Assembly (NCBI GenBank): GCA_028023455.1
Contig: JAQFVV010012446.1
Location: forward strand, 2,234,001 to 2,298,000
Reading direction: 5' to 3'
Length of the DNA: 64,000 nucleotides
Source of the DNA: Epiperipatus broadwayi
Taxonomy: Eukaryota > Onychophora > Udeonychophora > Euonychophora > Peripatidae
Below the pieces are notes generated by a model that searched no databases, had not been told where the DNA came from, and was given only the letters and a program-made list of their open reading frames with translations. The position numbers and the translations under genes are program-made. This document shows, one piece after another, positions 11,279 to 22,215 of the stretch (within the stretch, counting starts at the first letter, position 1; each line of letters opens with the position of its first letter).

Positions 11279-11960
11279 TTGAATAAAGTCTTTATGTCAG
11301 TTTATTTATACAAAAGGTGGGATGATTGTGTTAGGAGAATTGTTGAGTGTTATAGTGTTAAGGAATGGGATAGAAGAATAGTTGCATTAATAAAGAATAG
11401 GGAATTGGAGAGATGGAGAACTAGTATGGAGAGTAAAAAGAGTTTAAATATATATAGAAGTAAACAAAATATTGGGTACAAATTAATATTATGATAATAG
11501 CAAGGAAAGTAGTTTACTGTTTACGGCTCAAACAGAATCCTTAGCAATAAGAAAATATACACATGAACGGAAAAATGTGAGTGATTTAGTTTGCAAGTTG
11601 TGTAAGGAATGCATAGAAAACATTAAGCATCTGTTAATTGAATGTAAATGTCTGAAAACAGAAAAGGTACAAATAATGAAACTGTGGGATAATAAATATA
11701 AACAAAGTGATTATAAAGAAAGAGGATTATTGGTTTTTATGCTGGGTTTGGAAAAAGATAAGGGGGATTTAGATATAAAGACCATAGAGTTGATAAAGAG
11801 TATGTTGTGGAAATGGGGTGGAACAGGATAGAGAAGAATATGGGAAAAATGTAGGGCGTAGAATGGAAAGGGAAGGTCGGTAACATGTTTCTCTGGGGAT
11901 AGTGGCTGAGAGATTCCTGACTCCGAGAAAGGAGAAAGCCACAATGCATCCCATGTTGCA
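11279..11960 (+). pseudogene. Non-LTR retrotransposon C-terminal relic
   Basis: The reading frame at 11,279-11,494 contains RELERWRTSMESKKSLNIYR, a block typical of a LINE C-terminal region. After a frameshift, YDNSKESSLLFTAQTESLA runs into the next frame (11,577-11,831) with C-K-L-C-K-E-C-I-E followed by H-L-L-I-E-C, the C-x2-C...H...C motif of LINE C-termini. It is therefore one broken polypeptide rather than two genes. The segment after the stop to about 11,960 is probably the 3' untranslated end, because it recurs at 11.1-11.26 kb. The exact clade is not assignable by eye. Confidence 0.65.
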
Positions 11961-12039
11961 TGTTTGAGTTACATAATCAACATTACATCAGAAGCTGTAA
12001 ATTTCAATCATCTCAGTAAATAAATAATTAAATGACTTT

Positions 12040-12135
12040 ATTGTTTGAAAGTTTATAAGGATTTGAGTGCCAGACGTGAGAACTGAAATTGATTTAAGGA
12101 CCTTGTGCTCTAAAATCTGGCACTCTATCACAGCA
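12040..12135 (-). repeat. TR tRNA-like repeat, single diverged copy
   Basis: ATGACTTTATTGTTTGAAAG with GCACTCTATCACAGCATCAAACC is a diverged relative of the tandem tRNA-like unit at 33.4-34.6 kb. Confidence 0.45.
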
Positions 12136-12334
12136 TCAAACCACTCAAGGCTGTAATTTCAATTATTTCTCTGTAAAGTTTTTCAAATGTATAAATAGAA
12201 TGCAAGAAGGAATTTCTTTTGATTCAGAATAGTTCTTATCAATTTGACAACAAAGAAAATAATTAAATGAAGATTCTGTATTGTCATTTAAAATCTTATC
12301 ACTTAATTAACATGTGAAATGATGGATTATTCAA

Positions 12335-12440
12335 ATCTTGTAGCTCTGATGAAGACTGCTGGACGGTCAAAACTGTAAGGAAAATAAAAAAGTTTAAGAA
12401 AATTTGTTTGCATTGAAGTGTATATGAAAGAAGTGTTATA
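12335..12440 (+). repeat. HH4 single unit with hammerhead-like motif
   Basis: AGCT then CUGAUGA (12,346-12,352), an extra A, stem II GACUG/CGGUC, then AAAAC instead of GAAAC, then UGUA. Downstream GAAGTGTATATGAAAGAAG matches the HH4 tail at 39.6 kb. Probably inactive because G12 is changed. Confidence 0.5.
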
Positions 12441-12579
12441 AGCAATATATATTAATTAACATTCATACAAATAAATCTATACTTTAAGAATGTGTGGTTG
12501 AATGGAAATTTCAACCACGTCTTTAAAAAAAAAGATATTACCCAATGAATGAAAGAGATTTAAAAACAAATGCTACTGG

Positions 12580-12665
12580 CTTTATTACTCAGGAGCTCAT
12601 AAGAAGTTTGAACATTAGAATTGATCCCAAGTTGGACACTCCGCCAACTGCACCAAACCGCATAA
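12580..12665 (-). repeat. TR tRNA-like repeat, single copy
   Basis: Minus strand starts GGTGCAGTTGGCGGAGTG (A-box-like) and ends with AATAAAGCCAGTAGCA, as in the 33.4-34.6 kb array. It lies alone here. Confidence 0.6.
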
Positions 12666-12749
12666 GACAACAAAGGAAGTCAAATTGATTTACTCTGTGT
12701 GTTTTTATTTAATTGTTGTTGATGTTTTTTTTTTAAAAAGTGTATTAAT

Positions 12750-13010
12750 CCTTAAATGAGGTTTAAAATTGATATCTGGGCTAGCGATAATCTCTAGTTT
12801 AATAAATGATTAGTATTAATTGCTCATGTATTTATCTGAAAGGGATGGAATTAAAGTTGTGAGTGTTGAATGTTTGACTCTTGTTGATCAAAGTATAACA
12901 ATTTTCTATCGATAAATAGTGAACAACAATGAAAATATGTAAAAAAAATTGTGGCCTACTTCATGAAGAGCATTGTTCGGCTATGAAATGCATCTTAGTT
13001 TAATTTGTCT
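12750..13010 (+). repeat. HH6 relic
   Basis: GATAATCTCTAGTTTAATAAATGATTAG and ATCGATAAATAGTGAACA match HH6 copies at 34.7-35.3 kb. The ribozyme site near 12,960-13,000 survives only as TCATGAAGAGC and GAAATGCATCTT. Confidence 0.55.
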
Positions 13011-13202
13011 TTTTCAGATGTCATGTTTCAGAAAAGTAAGGAAAGTTTTAATTATATCTAAAAACAAGTGTTGTAGTAATATATGAGTGTGTGTGTTGCC
13101 ATCGCAAACAAAGTTGCGATTGGTGTGAGATGAATTTTTTGATAAGCTTTATTTGAATTCTTACAAGGATCTAAAAGTACTATGTTACATACTGTAATAT
13201 TA

Positions 13203-13710
13203 TTTAGAAAAAGCTATATATATATATATATATAATGGTTACTGTATTATATTTGAAAATACTAAACATACAAAGTTAATAATTTTATATAGCTTTAATT
13301 GTTTGTCCACTGCTTTGACTTTTAATCTAAATTCTCATCACAGTAAGTGCTTTGATCTTTTCGTTTAATTAGGTTTAGTTTAATTCAAACATTTTCTTTA
13401 TAGTCACTGGACTGAATTAGAAAATTAAATTTGAATTCAGTCATTGGTTAATTAAAAGAACTGTCACTTAATAGTTTGATTGATGATTATGTACAAAATG
13501 TATACTATATATATATTTAAATTCACAAATATATTTATATTTCCGTACATAACTCAGTTACACATATATAATGTTTACATATACATCCATAGATCTATAA
13601 TTATACTGCATGCGTATATATATTATGTATATTCTTATATGCACAGTTATGCAAATTTATTCGTATTCATTTACGCATACACCATATATATGTATGTATA
13701 TTCGGGTTAG
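13203..13710. repeat. TA microsatellite and TA-rich stretch
   Basis: A (TA)n tract at about 13,213-13,233 is followed at 13,485-13,700 by interrupted TATA/CATA repeats. The 76-codon reading frame here is a by-product of the simple sequence. Confidence 0.7.
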
Positions 13711-14100
13711 GGGTAATTTCTAGTCCTAAAAATCATTACCAGTAACCATTAATTTATTTCCATAAAATTGTTTGTGTCAAAGTTGTGAATACAAAAAGTT
13801 TGAACTTATAAATCAAACTATACTAATTTGCTACCTATAGATACAGGATAAATGCTAAAGGCATGTGCAAGAGATTGTGATCTGAACTGACTGACAAATC
13901 CTAGTTTTTTTTTTTTTTTCCATATGTCATAGCATCGGCCGGGACGCGAACCCACAACCGTCTGCAACCAACTACTTGCTTGCATGGCGGCTGCGATACC
14001 TCTCGGCTAACAACGCAAGACTACTGACAAATCCTAGTTCAGCACGAAATTTCACATCTTGGGAATCATTTGCCATATTCACATTTCTTTGATCATACGT
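13690..14100 (+). repeat. HH6 copy interrupted by a SINE
   Basis: GGGTTAGGGGTAATTTCTAG at the start and CATCTTGGGAATCATTTG at the end match HH6. A minus-strand SINE sits inside the ribozyme region, dividing the CUGA side from the GAAAU side. Confidence 0.6.
13905..14022 (-). mobile_element. tRNA-derived SINE with target duplication
   Basis: The T run and CATATGTCATAGC on the left are the reversed 3' tail; B box and A box follow in reverse. It is flanked by direct repeats ACTGACAAATCCTAG (13,890-13,904 and 14,023-14,037), a typical LINE-driven target duplication. It inserted into an HH6 hammerhead, so it is younger than that element. Confidence 0.88.
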
Positions 14101-14554
14101 TTAAGGAATGTGATGGAATAAAGGTTTAAAATATCTTAAAATATATACATGAAGTTAAGTTTAAATATATCTTAAAGTTATATTTGTGTGTTTATAATAA
14201 TTATATTTATAAAACGCATACTTGTTACTTAAAGTAATATATATATTAAGGCTACAACCTTAAAACTATGCGCCTGAAAAAACGACATTAGGAACCTCTG
14301 CAAATCTTTAATACAAGATTTATTTAAAAGACAAGAGCAGTCACTCTTATCTACACCTACTTTTCTAAATAAGTAGGAGAATCTAAAGCATTTTGATTTG
14401 AGAGTGTAAGGCTATTCAATACCTCACTAATTAAGTCCACAAATTCTATAACACATTAACACTCACGAAATCTTTCGATTTACGAGTCAATGTTGAGATC
14501 TTATCAAAATACATCTATTCTGTGAGAGAGGATGGTCAGAGTTTTGAGCTGCAA

Positions 14555-15200
14555 CCACTAAATCATCACATGACCACCACTTCCTATGCTAACACAATCT
14601 GTTAAAGCAGTAGCAACTCTCTCCACACAATAGTGCCACTCAGTGCAAGCCATAGTAATTAATAAATGTTAGAAGGTTGTGCATCAAAATACCTATTTAG
14701 TGCCTACTCATCAAATATCCCCAGACTAGTTCATAGCTTATGGCTTTTATTAGTGATGACCTTTGGATCTGAAAGCATTGAACCTAGACATTTGAATCTA
14801 ATACAATCCTCCAGTAACTATCTTTTACCTTTTTGATTAACTATAAAGCTATGAACCCAAACTGAAAACACAATAATGTTTTCAATCCAATCTAATTCAC
14901 TTGTGTATTCCTACTATAGATCTGAACCTAGTTCAGTGTCTTTATATTTTAGCATCTTTAGTTTTTTGATAATCACAGTTACCAACATTTTGGCTAGAAT
15001 TGGTATTAAAACCATTAAAACATCACATGATCAGCAATTTTCTATGCTTACACAATTTTTTAAAACAGTATAAAATCTCTCCATGCAGTAATACTGCCTA
15101 GTGTAAGCTATAGTAATCAATGAATGTTAGAACATTTGTTCATCAAAATCCCTATTTAGTGTCTACTCATTTAATATTCCTAGATTAATCTCTAGCTATG
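14555..15200 (-). mobile_element. HH1 elements, two degraded arms in direct order
   Basis: CATCACATGACCACCACTTC then CTCTCCACACAATAGTGCC begins the first arm, with ribozyme remnants near 14,715-14,760 (on the minus strand CUGAUGA is changed to CUAAUAA). A second terminal flank (CATCACATGATCAGC) and second arm start near 15,020. The intervening segment is the HH1 internal region also seen at 46.5, 52.2 and 53.2 kb. Confidence 0.65.
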
Positions 15201-15204
15201 GGTA

Positions 15205-15460
15205 AAAATTAAAAGATTGAAGTGGAGTTGGGCTGGACATATTGCTAGAAGAGATGATAATAGATGGACAATTGAAATCTTAAACTGGATTCCAAGAGAT
15301 TGTAAAAGACCCAGAAAGAGACCCCATGTGAGATGGATGGGTGAAATAAGAAAGTGTGCAGGGGTGATATGGAGAAGAGAAGCTAAAGGTCAGAAAAGAT
15401 GGATTAAACTTTGACAGACCTTTATCCTGCAGTGGATTGATAATGGTTGATGATGATGGG
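15205..15460 (+). pseudogene. LINE C-terminal fragment
   Basis: The translation carries WSWAGHIARRDDNRWTIEIL, then WIPRDCKRPRKRP and RWMGEIRK, the conserved tail of a common animal non-LTR reverse transcriptase. A frame slip then gives FILQWIDNG before the stop. A TGATGATGATGG tail follows. Related fragments lie at 18.1 (-), 31.1-32.3 (+), 40.2-41.4 (-) and 63.1 kb (-). 5' truncated, non-functional. Confidence 0.8.
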
Positions 15461-15637
15461 TATCACCAATGACATGGCTTGGATGTGAGAGTACTGATTT
15501 ATCATGTTAATAACTTTTGACCTAATAGATGGTTGTAATACATTAGAGCTAAAGTGAAAGATGTAATGATAAAACAAAAAACCTGAAAAAACATATGCAG
15601 TCACATACACACCTCAAGTTACACATATGTAATGTTT

Positions 15638-15677
<40 letters not shown>

Positions 15678-16105
15678 GTAATCAATAAATCTACAAATAT
15701 ACTGTGTGTATATGTTACGCACTTTTTATTAGTCCACTCTATTCTAAAATAAAATTTTGTTGTATAATTTTAAATTTTATTAAACCCAATAATATTTACT
15801 TAGTAAACTAGAAAAGATAATGACATGTTAGTATTATAGGGTCTGAACTTGGGTTTAGTTGGTTTAACATTTATAAAGGATCTGATAGGACAAGTAATTA
15901 ACTGAAGATAAAGTTATGATTTAGCTACAGATAAGTAAACAGATGAGATTATTAAAAAAAATATATAGTGGCGTTCAAATTTTATCTTGTAAACAAACAT
16001 GCATTATATAAATAGATCAGATTGTTTGCATGCAAATATATAAAAAATAAAACGATTATTGTTTCTAGCTAAATTTTAAATGGTGTTTAAGAGTAAATAA
16101 ATAAT
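15461..16105. other. Unassigned, with CA/TA microsatellite
   Basis: A (CA)n then (TA)n tract lies at about 15,640-15,677. Nothing else recognised up to the transposase relic. Confidence 0.55.
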
Positions 16106-16107
16106 CT

Positions 16108-17275
16108 AAGTGCAAAATCAATTAAATTTACAAATGTTATGGAAGTTGTAGTAGCCAGTATTAACTTTATTAAGTCACGTGCACTTAATCACCATCAATT
16201 TTAGAAATATTTGGCAGACTTATTTTTAGATTATGAAAATGTGTCTTATTATTGTGAAGTGAGGTGGTTGAGTAAAGGTAAAATATTAAAACAATTTTAT
16301 GATCTGAGACAAGACATAGCTGATTTTATGGATATAAAAGGAAAAATAATTAACCAAGTAAGAGATGATGAGTGGGTGTGTGATTTAGCATTCCTTGTAG
16401 ATGTCATTGGATACCTAACTGAACTTAATCTTAAATTGCAAAAATCAGGACAATTGATTCATGAACTGTATGGACATGTCAGTGCTTTTTGTAGTAAATT
16501 AACATTGTTGGAAAGTCAGATAAAAGCTAAAAATTGTTACCATTTTTCTACTCTAGCAACACATAAAAATATCCCTTATAATTGTTATGGAGATAAACTG
16601 AAAGCATTAATAGAACAATTTGTTACCTTTGCCGACTTCCAAAATAAAGGCTCCATATTCACTATATTCTCTCATCCGATGCATTCTGATATAAATAATG
16701 TGCCAGAAAATTTACAGATGGAACTTATTGAGGTTCAAGCAGATTTAATGCTAAAATCACAATTTTACAACATTGTTTTGACCTTTAATAAACATTTGGT
16801 GAAAGAAAAATATAGAAATTTACATGCCTTTTCAAGAAGAATTATTTGTCTTTTTGGCAGCATATATATGTGTGAACAGTTTTTTTCTAACATGAAATTT
16901 AATAAGCATTTATTTTATAACGTCTTGCGTGCGATTATAATTACGATAGAATGACAGCCTGTTAAGCTAATTGCGCAGACGGCCATTTGAGTCGTAAGAG
17001 TAAGAGGATTCCTTTTTACTCTTATATAAATACTATATCATGTGGTTGTTCGAAGGTATTCATTTATTAATAACATTCTCACAGGGTCTGCGCAATTAGC
17101 TTAACAGGCTGTCATTCTATCGTAAAATGAAATTTAATAAATCAAAAATTTGGACAAGAATAACAGACAAAAACCTTTAAAATTCTATGCAATCATTCTT
17201 AAGCAATATTCCCATCAATACTGATAGCCTCACTGTTGAAGTACAAGGCCAATTCTTGTATTAAATTGTTATATC
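16108..17275 (+). pseudogene. hAT-family transposase pseudogene, ZBED5/GTF2IRD2-like lineage
   Basis: The open stretch 16,211-16,954 is the central part of a hAT transposase: EVRWLSKGKILKQFYDLR is the strongly conserved E-V-R-W-L-S block, and GSIYMCEQFFSNMKFNK is the start of the C-terminal dimerisation block. Homology clearly continues upstream in frame (VASINFIKSRALNHHQF, about 16,145-16,201), broken by a TAG at 16,202-16,204. The true coding region therefore began before the open frame. Downstream a 221-bp insertion splits the C-terminal block. After it the frame resumes at 17,127 with MKFNKSKIWTRITDKNL, then a TAA where a coding residue is expected, then a short tail to about 17,275. The N-terminal zinc finger was not found. 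Dead copy; would have cut and pasted hAT elements. Confidence 0.85.
16906..17126. mobile_element. 221-bp insertion with 40-bp inverted repeats inside the hAT relic
   Basis: The insert is bounded by 14-bp direct repeats ATGAAATTTAATAA (16,892-16,905 and 17,127-17,140). Inside are perfect 40-bp inverted repeats at 16,941-16,980 and 17,086-17,125 (TTACGATAGAATGACAGCC... mirrored). The long direct repeat suggests target-primed insertion, whereas inverted repeats suggest a DNA element; the 35 bp to the left of the inverted repeat has no mirror. Family unknown. Confidence 0.75.
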
Positions 17276-17279
17276 ATTA

Positions 17280-18070
17280 TTATGAAATATATGTAGCCCT
17301 TTATTATTCACTATTACTTTGTACTATTTAATTATTTGGTCTGATTCTTGATTCGAAGACAGAGAGATAATTTGACTCCATGAACTAGGAAAGGTTGCAC
17401 ATACCTGGTTTAAATCCTATTTAGATATGTATTTTTTGTTTAATCTGTATATAAAAATAAGTGAACATAACTTATATGTATTATTGAAAAACATATAATA
17501 TGATTAAAATATATACTTAATGTTTAGCTAAAAGCTTACAGTGAGGGCAGTCTATTTCTATCATTTAGTTTTATTTGTTAATATTGAACTGTTAGTATAT
17601 AACGCAATGCTTTTCAGTGGTATTATTTTTCTTTCTTCTTCAAGTGTTAATGTCCTCACTAGTGATAGTACAGATGAGAATCAAAAAGGGAGACCTTTAG
17701 ATTCATTGTCAAAAGCAGTAATATCTATAAGAATCTTCCTGATTTATTTACTTTTTCCCTAAAGGCACAGTTAATGATAATTTGCAAACTTTATAAATTA
17801 TCACACTCGACTGACTTAGAGCTTATTTGACATTGTCATGAGAACAGCTTCTTCAAATTTTTTTCTTTTTATTTTTCTATCTCTGTGTCTAATATTCTTC
17901 TTTTCCCAATTGAATAGTGTTTTGACACATGAATGGTTAGTTACTTTAAATACATCTTTCTATATCTAATCATTACTTTATGCTCTTTTGTTTTTTGCTG
18001 GATCAGCTTGTCTCATCAATATATATATATATATATATCCATCCACATGTTATATACTAATCTGTGATTT
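17280..18070. other. Mostly unassigned; HH3 relic at 17,590-17,680; TA run near 18,020
   Basis: GTGGTATTATTTTTCTTTC then TTCTTCAAGTGTTAATG matches the HH3 hammerhead region in minus orientation with losses. A (TA)n tract lies at about 18,020-18,038. Confidence 0.45.
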
Positions 18071-18074
18071 TCAT

Positions 18075-18300
18075 TATCATCATCATTTTTATCCACTGCA
18101 GAATGACTCTCTCAAAGTTCAATTCATCTTCTTTGATCTCTAGCCTCTCCTCTCCACATCATTACTTCACACTTCCTTATTTCATCCATCCATTTCACAT
18201 GTGATTGCTTTCTATGTCTTTTACAATCTCTTGGAATTCAGTTTAAGATTTCAACTGTCCAGCCCAACTCCACTTAAACAATTCTCTTAATTCATTCAAT
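18075..18300 (-). pseudogene. LINE C-terminal fragment
   Basis: Minus strand encodes the same WAGHIARR-type tail as 15.2 kb: GTGGAGTTGGGCTGGACAG, then AATTCCAAGAGATTG, then CACATGTGAAATGGATGG. It ends near the TGCAGTGGAT motif of the family's 3' end. 5' truncated. Confidence 0.75.
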
Positions 18301-18404
18301 GATATACTATTACTAATAGTTAAATATACTTGATCATGTCTTGTACATGAGGGATCAGATTGACTTTAGGTTAACATGGGTGTAATGAGAATGTCAGCCT
18401 CAGG

Positions 18405-18720
18405 TTAGCCTTTGAGAGTTCCATCATCATATTTTCAATTGGATGGATAATTGAAAAGTTGGTGTGTAGTAGATTGAAGCCTGTCCATTAAAGTATGAAG
18501 ATTGGTTATCTTAATATATATCTGAGCACTTATTGCATATATGTGTAGAGATGATAATCTGGATCAACTGATGATTGCTGGTTTAGCATGAAATACGTAT
18601 ATTGGAGATTTTTTTTTTTGACATATATGTATTCAAGTGTATCAGTGTTATGAGATAGAGTGGACAGTGGTGGGTCGTGTAAAAGTCTGTGCTCATATAC
18701 CCTATATATTGAAATATTTA
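18405..18720 (+). mobile_element. HH6 element with hammerhead motif
   Basis: Contains the ribozyme-like block at 18,564-18,605: UCAA, CUGAUGA (18,568-18,574), stem II UGCU/AGCA with loop GGUUU, GAAA (18,590-18,593), palindromic AUACGUAU, A, then UUGG pairing with the 5' strand. A tRNA-like segment follows (GTCTGTGCTCATATACCC replaces the GAGTTCGAATCCC of 36.48 kb). It is about 310 bp and nearly repeated at 19.05-19.37 kb. Confidence 0.65.
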
Positions 18721-19054
18721 AATAAAAAGTTAGAATTTTTTAAATAAGCATTTAACAATAAAACTGGAGAATGGAAATAAGCAAACATATAATGGCAATT
18801 ATATTTTTATTGTAAATCGATGATTGCTGTATACATGTCAACTGGTCATGGCCATTTTTAGTGACTGGTTGTTTCTAAGAATTTTGCAGTCTTTTTACTT
18901 TAAACTTTTGGCCCTAAAATGACATCAAATAAGGGTATTAAAGAAGTGCCATTCAAAATTGTAGTTAATGAAAAAGAATTTTAATTCATTAACCCATTAG
19001 TATTTATCAATTCATGTTATAAACATAAATTTATCATAACCAAGCAAATCAGAA

Positions 19055-19370
19055 TGGCCTTTGAGCATTCCATCATCAGATTTTCAATTCTATGGACGGT
19101 TGAAGGAGTGTGGAGTAGATTGAAGCCTGTCCATTAAAGTATGAGGATTGGCTATCTTAATATATATATATCTGAGCACTTATAGCATATATGTGTAGAG
19201 ATGGTAATCTGGACCAACTGATGATTGCTGGTTTAGCATGAAATACATATATTGGTGATTATTTATCTTTTCAACATATATGTGTTCAAGTGTATCAGTG
19301 TTGTGAGATAGTGTTGAGAGTGGTGGGTCATGTGAAAGTCTGTGCTCATATACCCTATATATTACATAAC
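19055..19370 (+). mobile_element. HH6 element with hammerhead motif, second copy
   Basis: Direct repeat of the 18.4 kb element. The ribozyme block at 19,214-19,255 has stem I CCAA/UUGG, CUGAUGA (19,218-19,224), stem II UGCU/AGCA closed by a U-U mismatch, GAAA (19,240-19,243) and AUACAUAU-A. All catalytic core bases are kept. Confidence 0.7.
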
Positions 19371-19679
19371 CAAGCAAAATAAACTTTTTTTTTATCAAAA
19401 AATTTCCAGTAAATTAATTTTTTTTTTTGTGATGGTAATTGCACTGAAGTCTCTATTAAAGTACTCAGAAGTTTGATATTCCCATATATTCACTTTTTAT
19501 AATATCAATAATTTTAGTACCGTTTTGATTATTATAGTGCGTCTACATGTATTTGTCCTTTTATACACGTTTATTACTTCTTAAATTCTTTTGTGAAAAT
19601 GCATTGTCAGTATTTATATTACCAAGCTTTCAATCCTGATGAATTCTAATCATAAAAACATATTCTCTGCTAAATAGTC

Positions 19680-19870
19680 AAAATAAGAGTCATAGGTCAC
19701 ATGACCCTATTCTCTTAAGCTTGTAAGTTATAAACAATGAGGATTGCCAATTCCTCAACAAGCTTTGTGATAAATGCTTAGCTAGAGAAAGCATTTAAAA
19801 TATCCGTGAGGACCCCCCCCCCCAAACCTCTGACCATGGTTTCGTCCTCTGCTGATCTGTTACCTTTTTT
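19680..19870 (-). mobile_element. HH5 single arm
   Basis: GTCACATGACCCTATTCTC, then GAGGATTGCCAATTCCTC and ACCTCTGACCATGGTTTCG, match the HH5 foldback at 57.25-57.68 kb. On the minus strand only the 3' half of the ribozyme (GACGAAACCAUGGUCAGAGG) remains. A C11 run interrupts the arm. Confidence 0.7.
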
Positions 19871-20768
19871 TTATAAATTAGACGTGTTTAAATGTTGGGG
19901 CAAACACCTATTGCTTCTATACTTACAATTTATATACTGTATATGTACATAATTTTTATTTGTTTTCCTTTTGTCTGGAAATAATTTATTTAAATGATAG
20001 ATGGGACATTTTTTATATGATTGGAGGTCATTAACTGAAAAATGCGGGAAAAGTCAAATCACTGCTGGAACATTTTCAAAATTTTTATATTTGCCAATAA
20101 TTGCTGCCTAATTTAAAAAAATCATAGTAATTTTTTTAATATTAATTCTGCAACCTGAACATCTAGAGTTATTTTGAAGTCATTTTATTTCAGAAAGAAT
20201 GAATGGCATATGTAACATCTTTCATAGTGACAAAGATGTATCATGTGGTTCTGACCATTTCCAATCTATTTGGCTAGGATAGTTTGTATTAATAAAACAT
20301 CACGGCTTCCTTATTTTACTCTTAACTTATGCTTTCAAGAGTAATTTCTCTTCATTCTACTTCAGAGCCATCTATTGTAAGTTAGGGAAATCACTTGACA
20401 AAATGGTAGTACTGTTATATTTTTATCTTCAAAATAGTTTCTGACTTATGGCCTACAACTGTGAGAATTTTTTATCTAATACATTTTCTTATAATAATTT
20501 TAAATCAATTTAAATGAAAATTGATAAAAGACAACCAAATTTTTTAAAAAAATTATAAATTTTCATTAGTAATTAGTTTTCTTTTTTTTTTTAAATTTTT
20601 TTTTAAGATGGCTTCCATCTGAAAACCTCATCACTTAATTAAGCTATAGTATCACTCTCTGGTGATCATTTTTAAAATTAATTATAATGAATAAATATAT
20701 ATGACTACATCAAAAATGGAAGGTCAGCTTGAGATAATTCAAGTTTATATCTTAACAAGTTCATATTA
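19871..20768. other. No recognised feature
   Basis: A+T-rich, with T-runs near 20,580-20,610. No coding or RNA signal seen. Confidence 0.5.
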
Positions 20769-21404
20769 TGATGAAAATATAGAGATTTTTTTGCACAGAG
20801 TTACAAAAAGCTTTTGATTACATCAAACAAAATTGGATTATATTTTGATTAACAGAAAATGTATATTTCGAGATTTCAATGTTCTTAATAATCACTGAAA
20901 AACACTCAATATTTAGTCCCAATATCAATAACAATCAACTATCTCAAACTGTTGTCAAGGCAACATTCTTTTAACAATAAAGGTGGAATCCCATTATTAA
21001 TGATCCAATATATTTATATATAGAAAGTGATCATTAATTTATGAAATGTAAGAGACAATTTAAAGCAAAATTAGAGAAATAAAAATTAGTAATAAATATG
21101 TAACACTCTAATTAATTTAAATTAAAACTAGAAATATAGTTAGTACAAAAAAATAGCAATTTTCAGTAAACTTTCACCTAAGATATGACAGCGTATGATC
21201 AAAACAAAAAGTATGGAAACATTTAAAAACTATTCATTAAAAAGAATTGAATATCTGAAACTTGTGCAAAATATGGAAAAGAATTAGTAACGATATGAGA
21301 ATAAAAATTTCAAAAACCTAAAGCAACCACTTGAAACTGAAAAAGTTATTTCAGCAATGATTAGAAAAAAATGAAAAAATTACTAAATAATACATAATAG
21401 TACG

Positions 21405-22010
21405 GCAACCAAGTTATACATCATGTGACTTGATTAGCTTGTATTTACAAATGTAATATAACGATTATGCCAATAACTCTAAACAAGATTTTTGATAAAT
21501 GCAGAAGAGAAAGCATTTAAAATCTCTACCTAGAATTATCCCTATTCTGAAACCAGTTTCGAGACTAATGGCTTTCATCAGTGAGATGCTAGGACATTCA
21601 GACATTAGATCTAAAATACAAACTCAAGCCCAGCATTTATCAAATACTTAGCTATTAAATACAAAATCTGAAAATTTGAGACATCTATATGTCTTCAAAT
21701 CAAGCTATGTAACTTAAATTTAGTTTAATCCCATATGGCTATTTATGTTAGATAACTGGATTTGAATACATATAGATGTCTGAAAACATCAGGTTTTCTA
21801 CTTAATAATTAAGTATTTGATAAATTCTGGGCTTGAGTTTGTATTTTAGATCTAGTGTCTGAATGTCCTAGTGATTCACTGATGACAGTCATTAGTTCAA
21901 AACCTGTTTGAAAATAGGGATCATTTTAGATAGGGATTTTAAATGCTTTCTCTTGTGGTATTTATCAAAAATCTTGTTTAAAGCTATTGCAATGCTCATT
22001 ATATTAAATA
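21405..22010. mobile_element. HH2 foldback with hammerhead-like motifs
   Basis: Arms at about 21,475-21,665 and 21,795-22,000 are inverted copies (AAACAAGATTTTTGATAAATGC and its reverse). Minus-strand core: CUGAUGA at 21,575-21,581 with GAAA at 21,557-21,560. Plus-strand core: UUCA (21,875-21,878), CUGAUGA (21,879-21,885), AAAA in place of GAAA, ACCUGU, U, then UGAA (21,909-21,912) pairing with UUCA. Stem II is degraded here, but comparing arms gives GAGC/GCUC with loop CAUUA. Confidence 0.6.
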
Positions 22011-22019
22011 ATACATATA

Positions 22020-22215
22020 ATTCTTTTGTGTACATACATATACATGTAAGCCTTACAATACAGTTTTTTTATTTTCTTAATTTAGCTGCATGCATTTTTG
22101 GTAATGGGCACCATAATCATACCTCTCAGGATTATGCTGCTTATCACCGAAGTGCACTCAACTAAATTAAGAAAATAAATAAATACTACTTCCTAAAGCT
22201 TACATACATACATAT
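22020..22215. repeat. Short inverted-repeat element
   Basis: TTTTATTTTCTTAATTTAGCTG is mirrored by CAACTAAATTAAGAAAATAA, and the outer TACATACATATACATGTAAG by CTTACATACATACATATGC. Its copy is at 25.49-25.68 kb in the second duplication unit, and a relative is at 61.88-62.04 kb. Confidence 0.55.

Noticed and set aside
11711-11961. Three overlapping minus-strand frames of 61-77 codons
   Set aside because: They lie opposite the LINE relic and its 3' end; no motif of their own.
14240-14310. Similarity to 31,330-31,410 (AGGCTATAACCTTGAGAATATG-type)
   Set aside because: Only about 60 bp and diverged; possibly another LINE scrap, not enough to define a feature.
20790-20850. K-A-F-D motif resembling a LINE reverse transcriptase block
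   Set aside because: Matches over only about 15 residues and the expected downstream motifs could not be followed; noted but not called.
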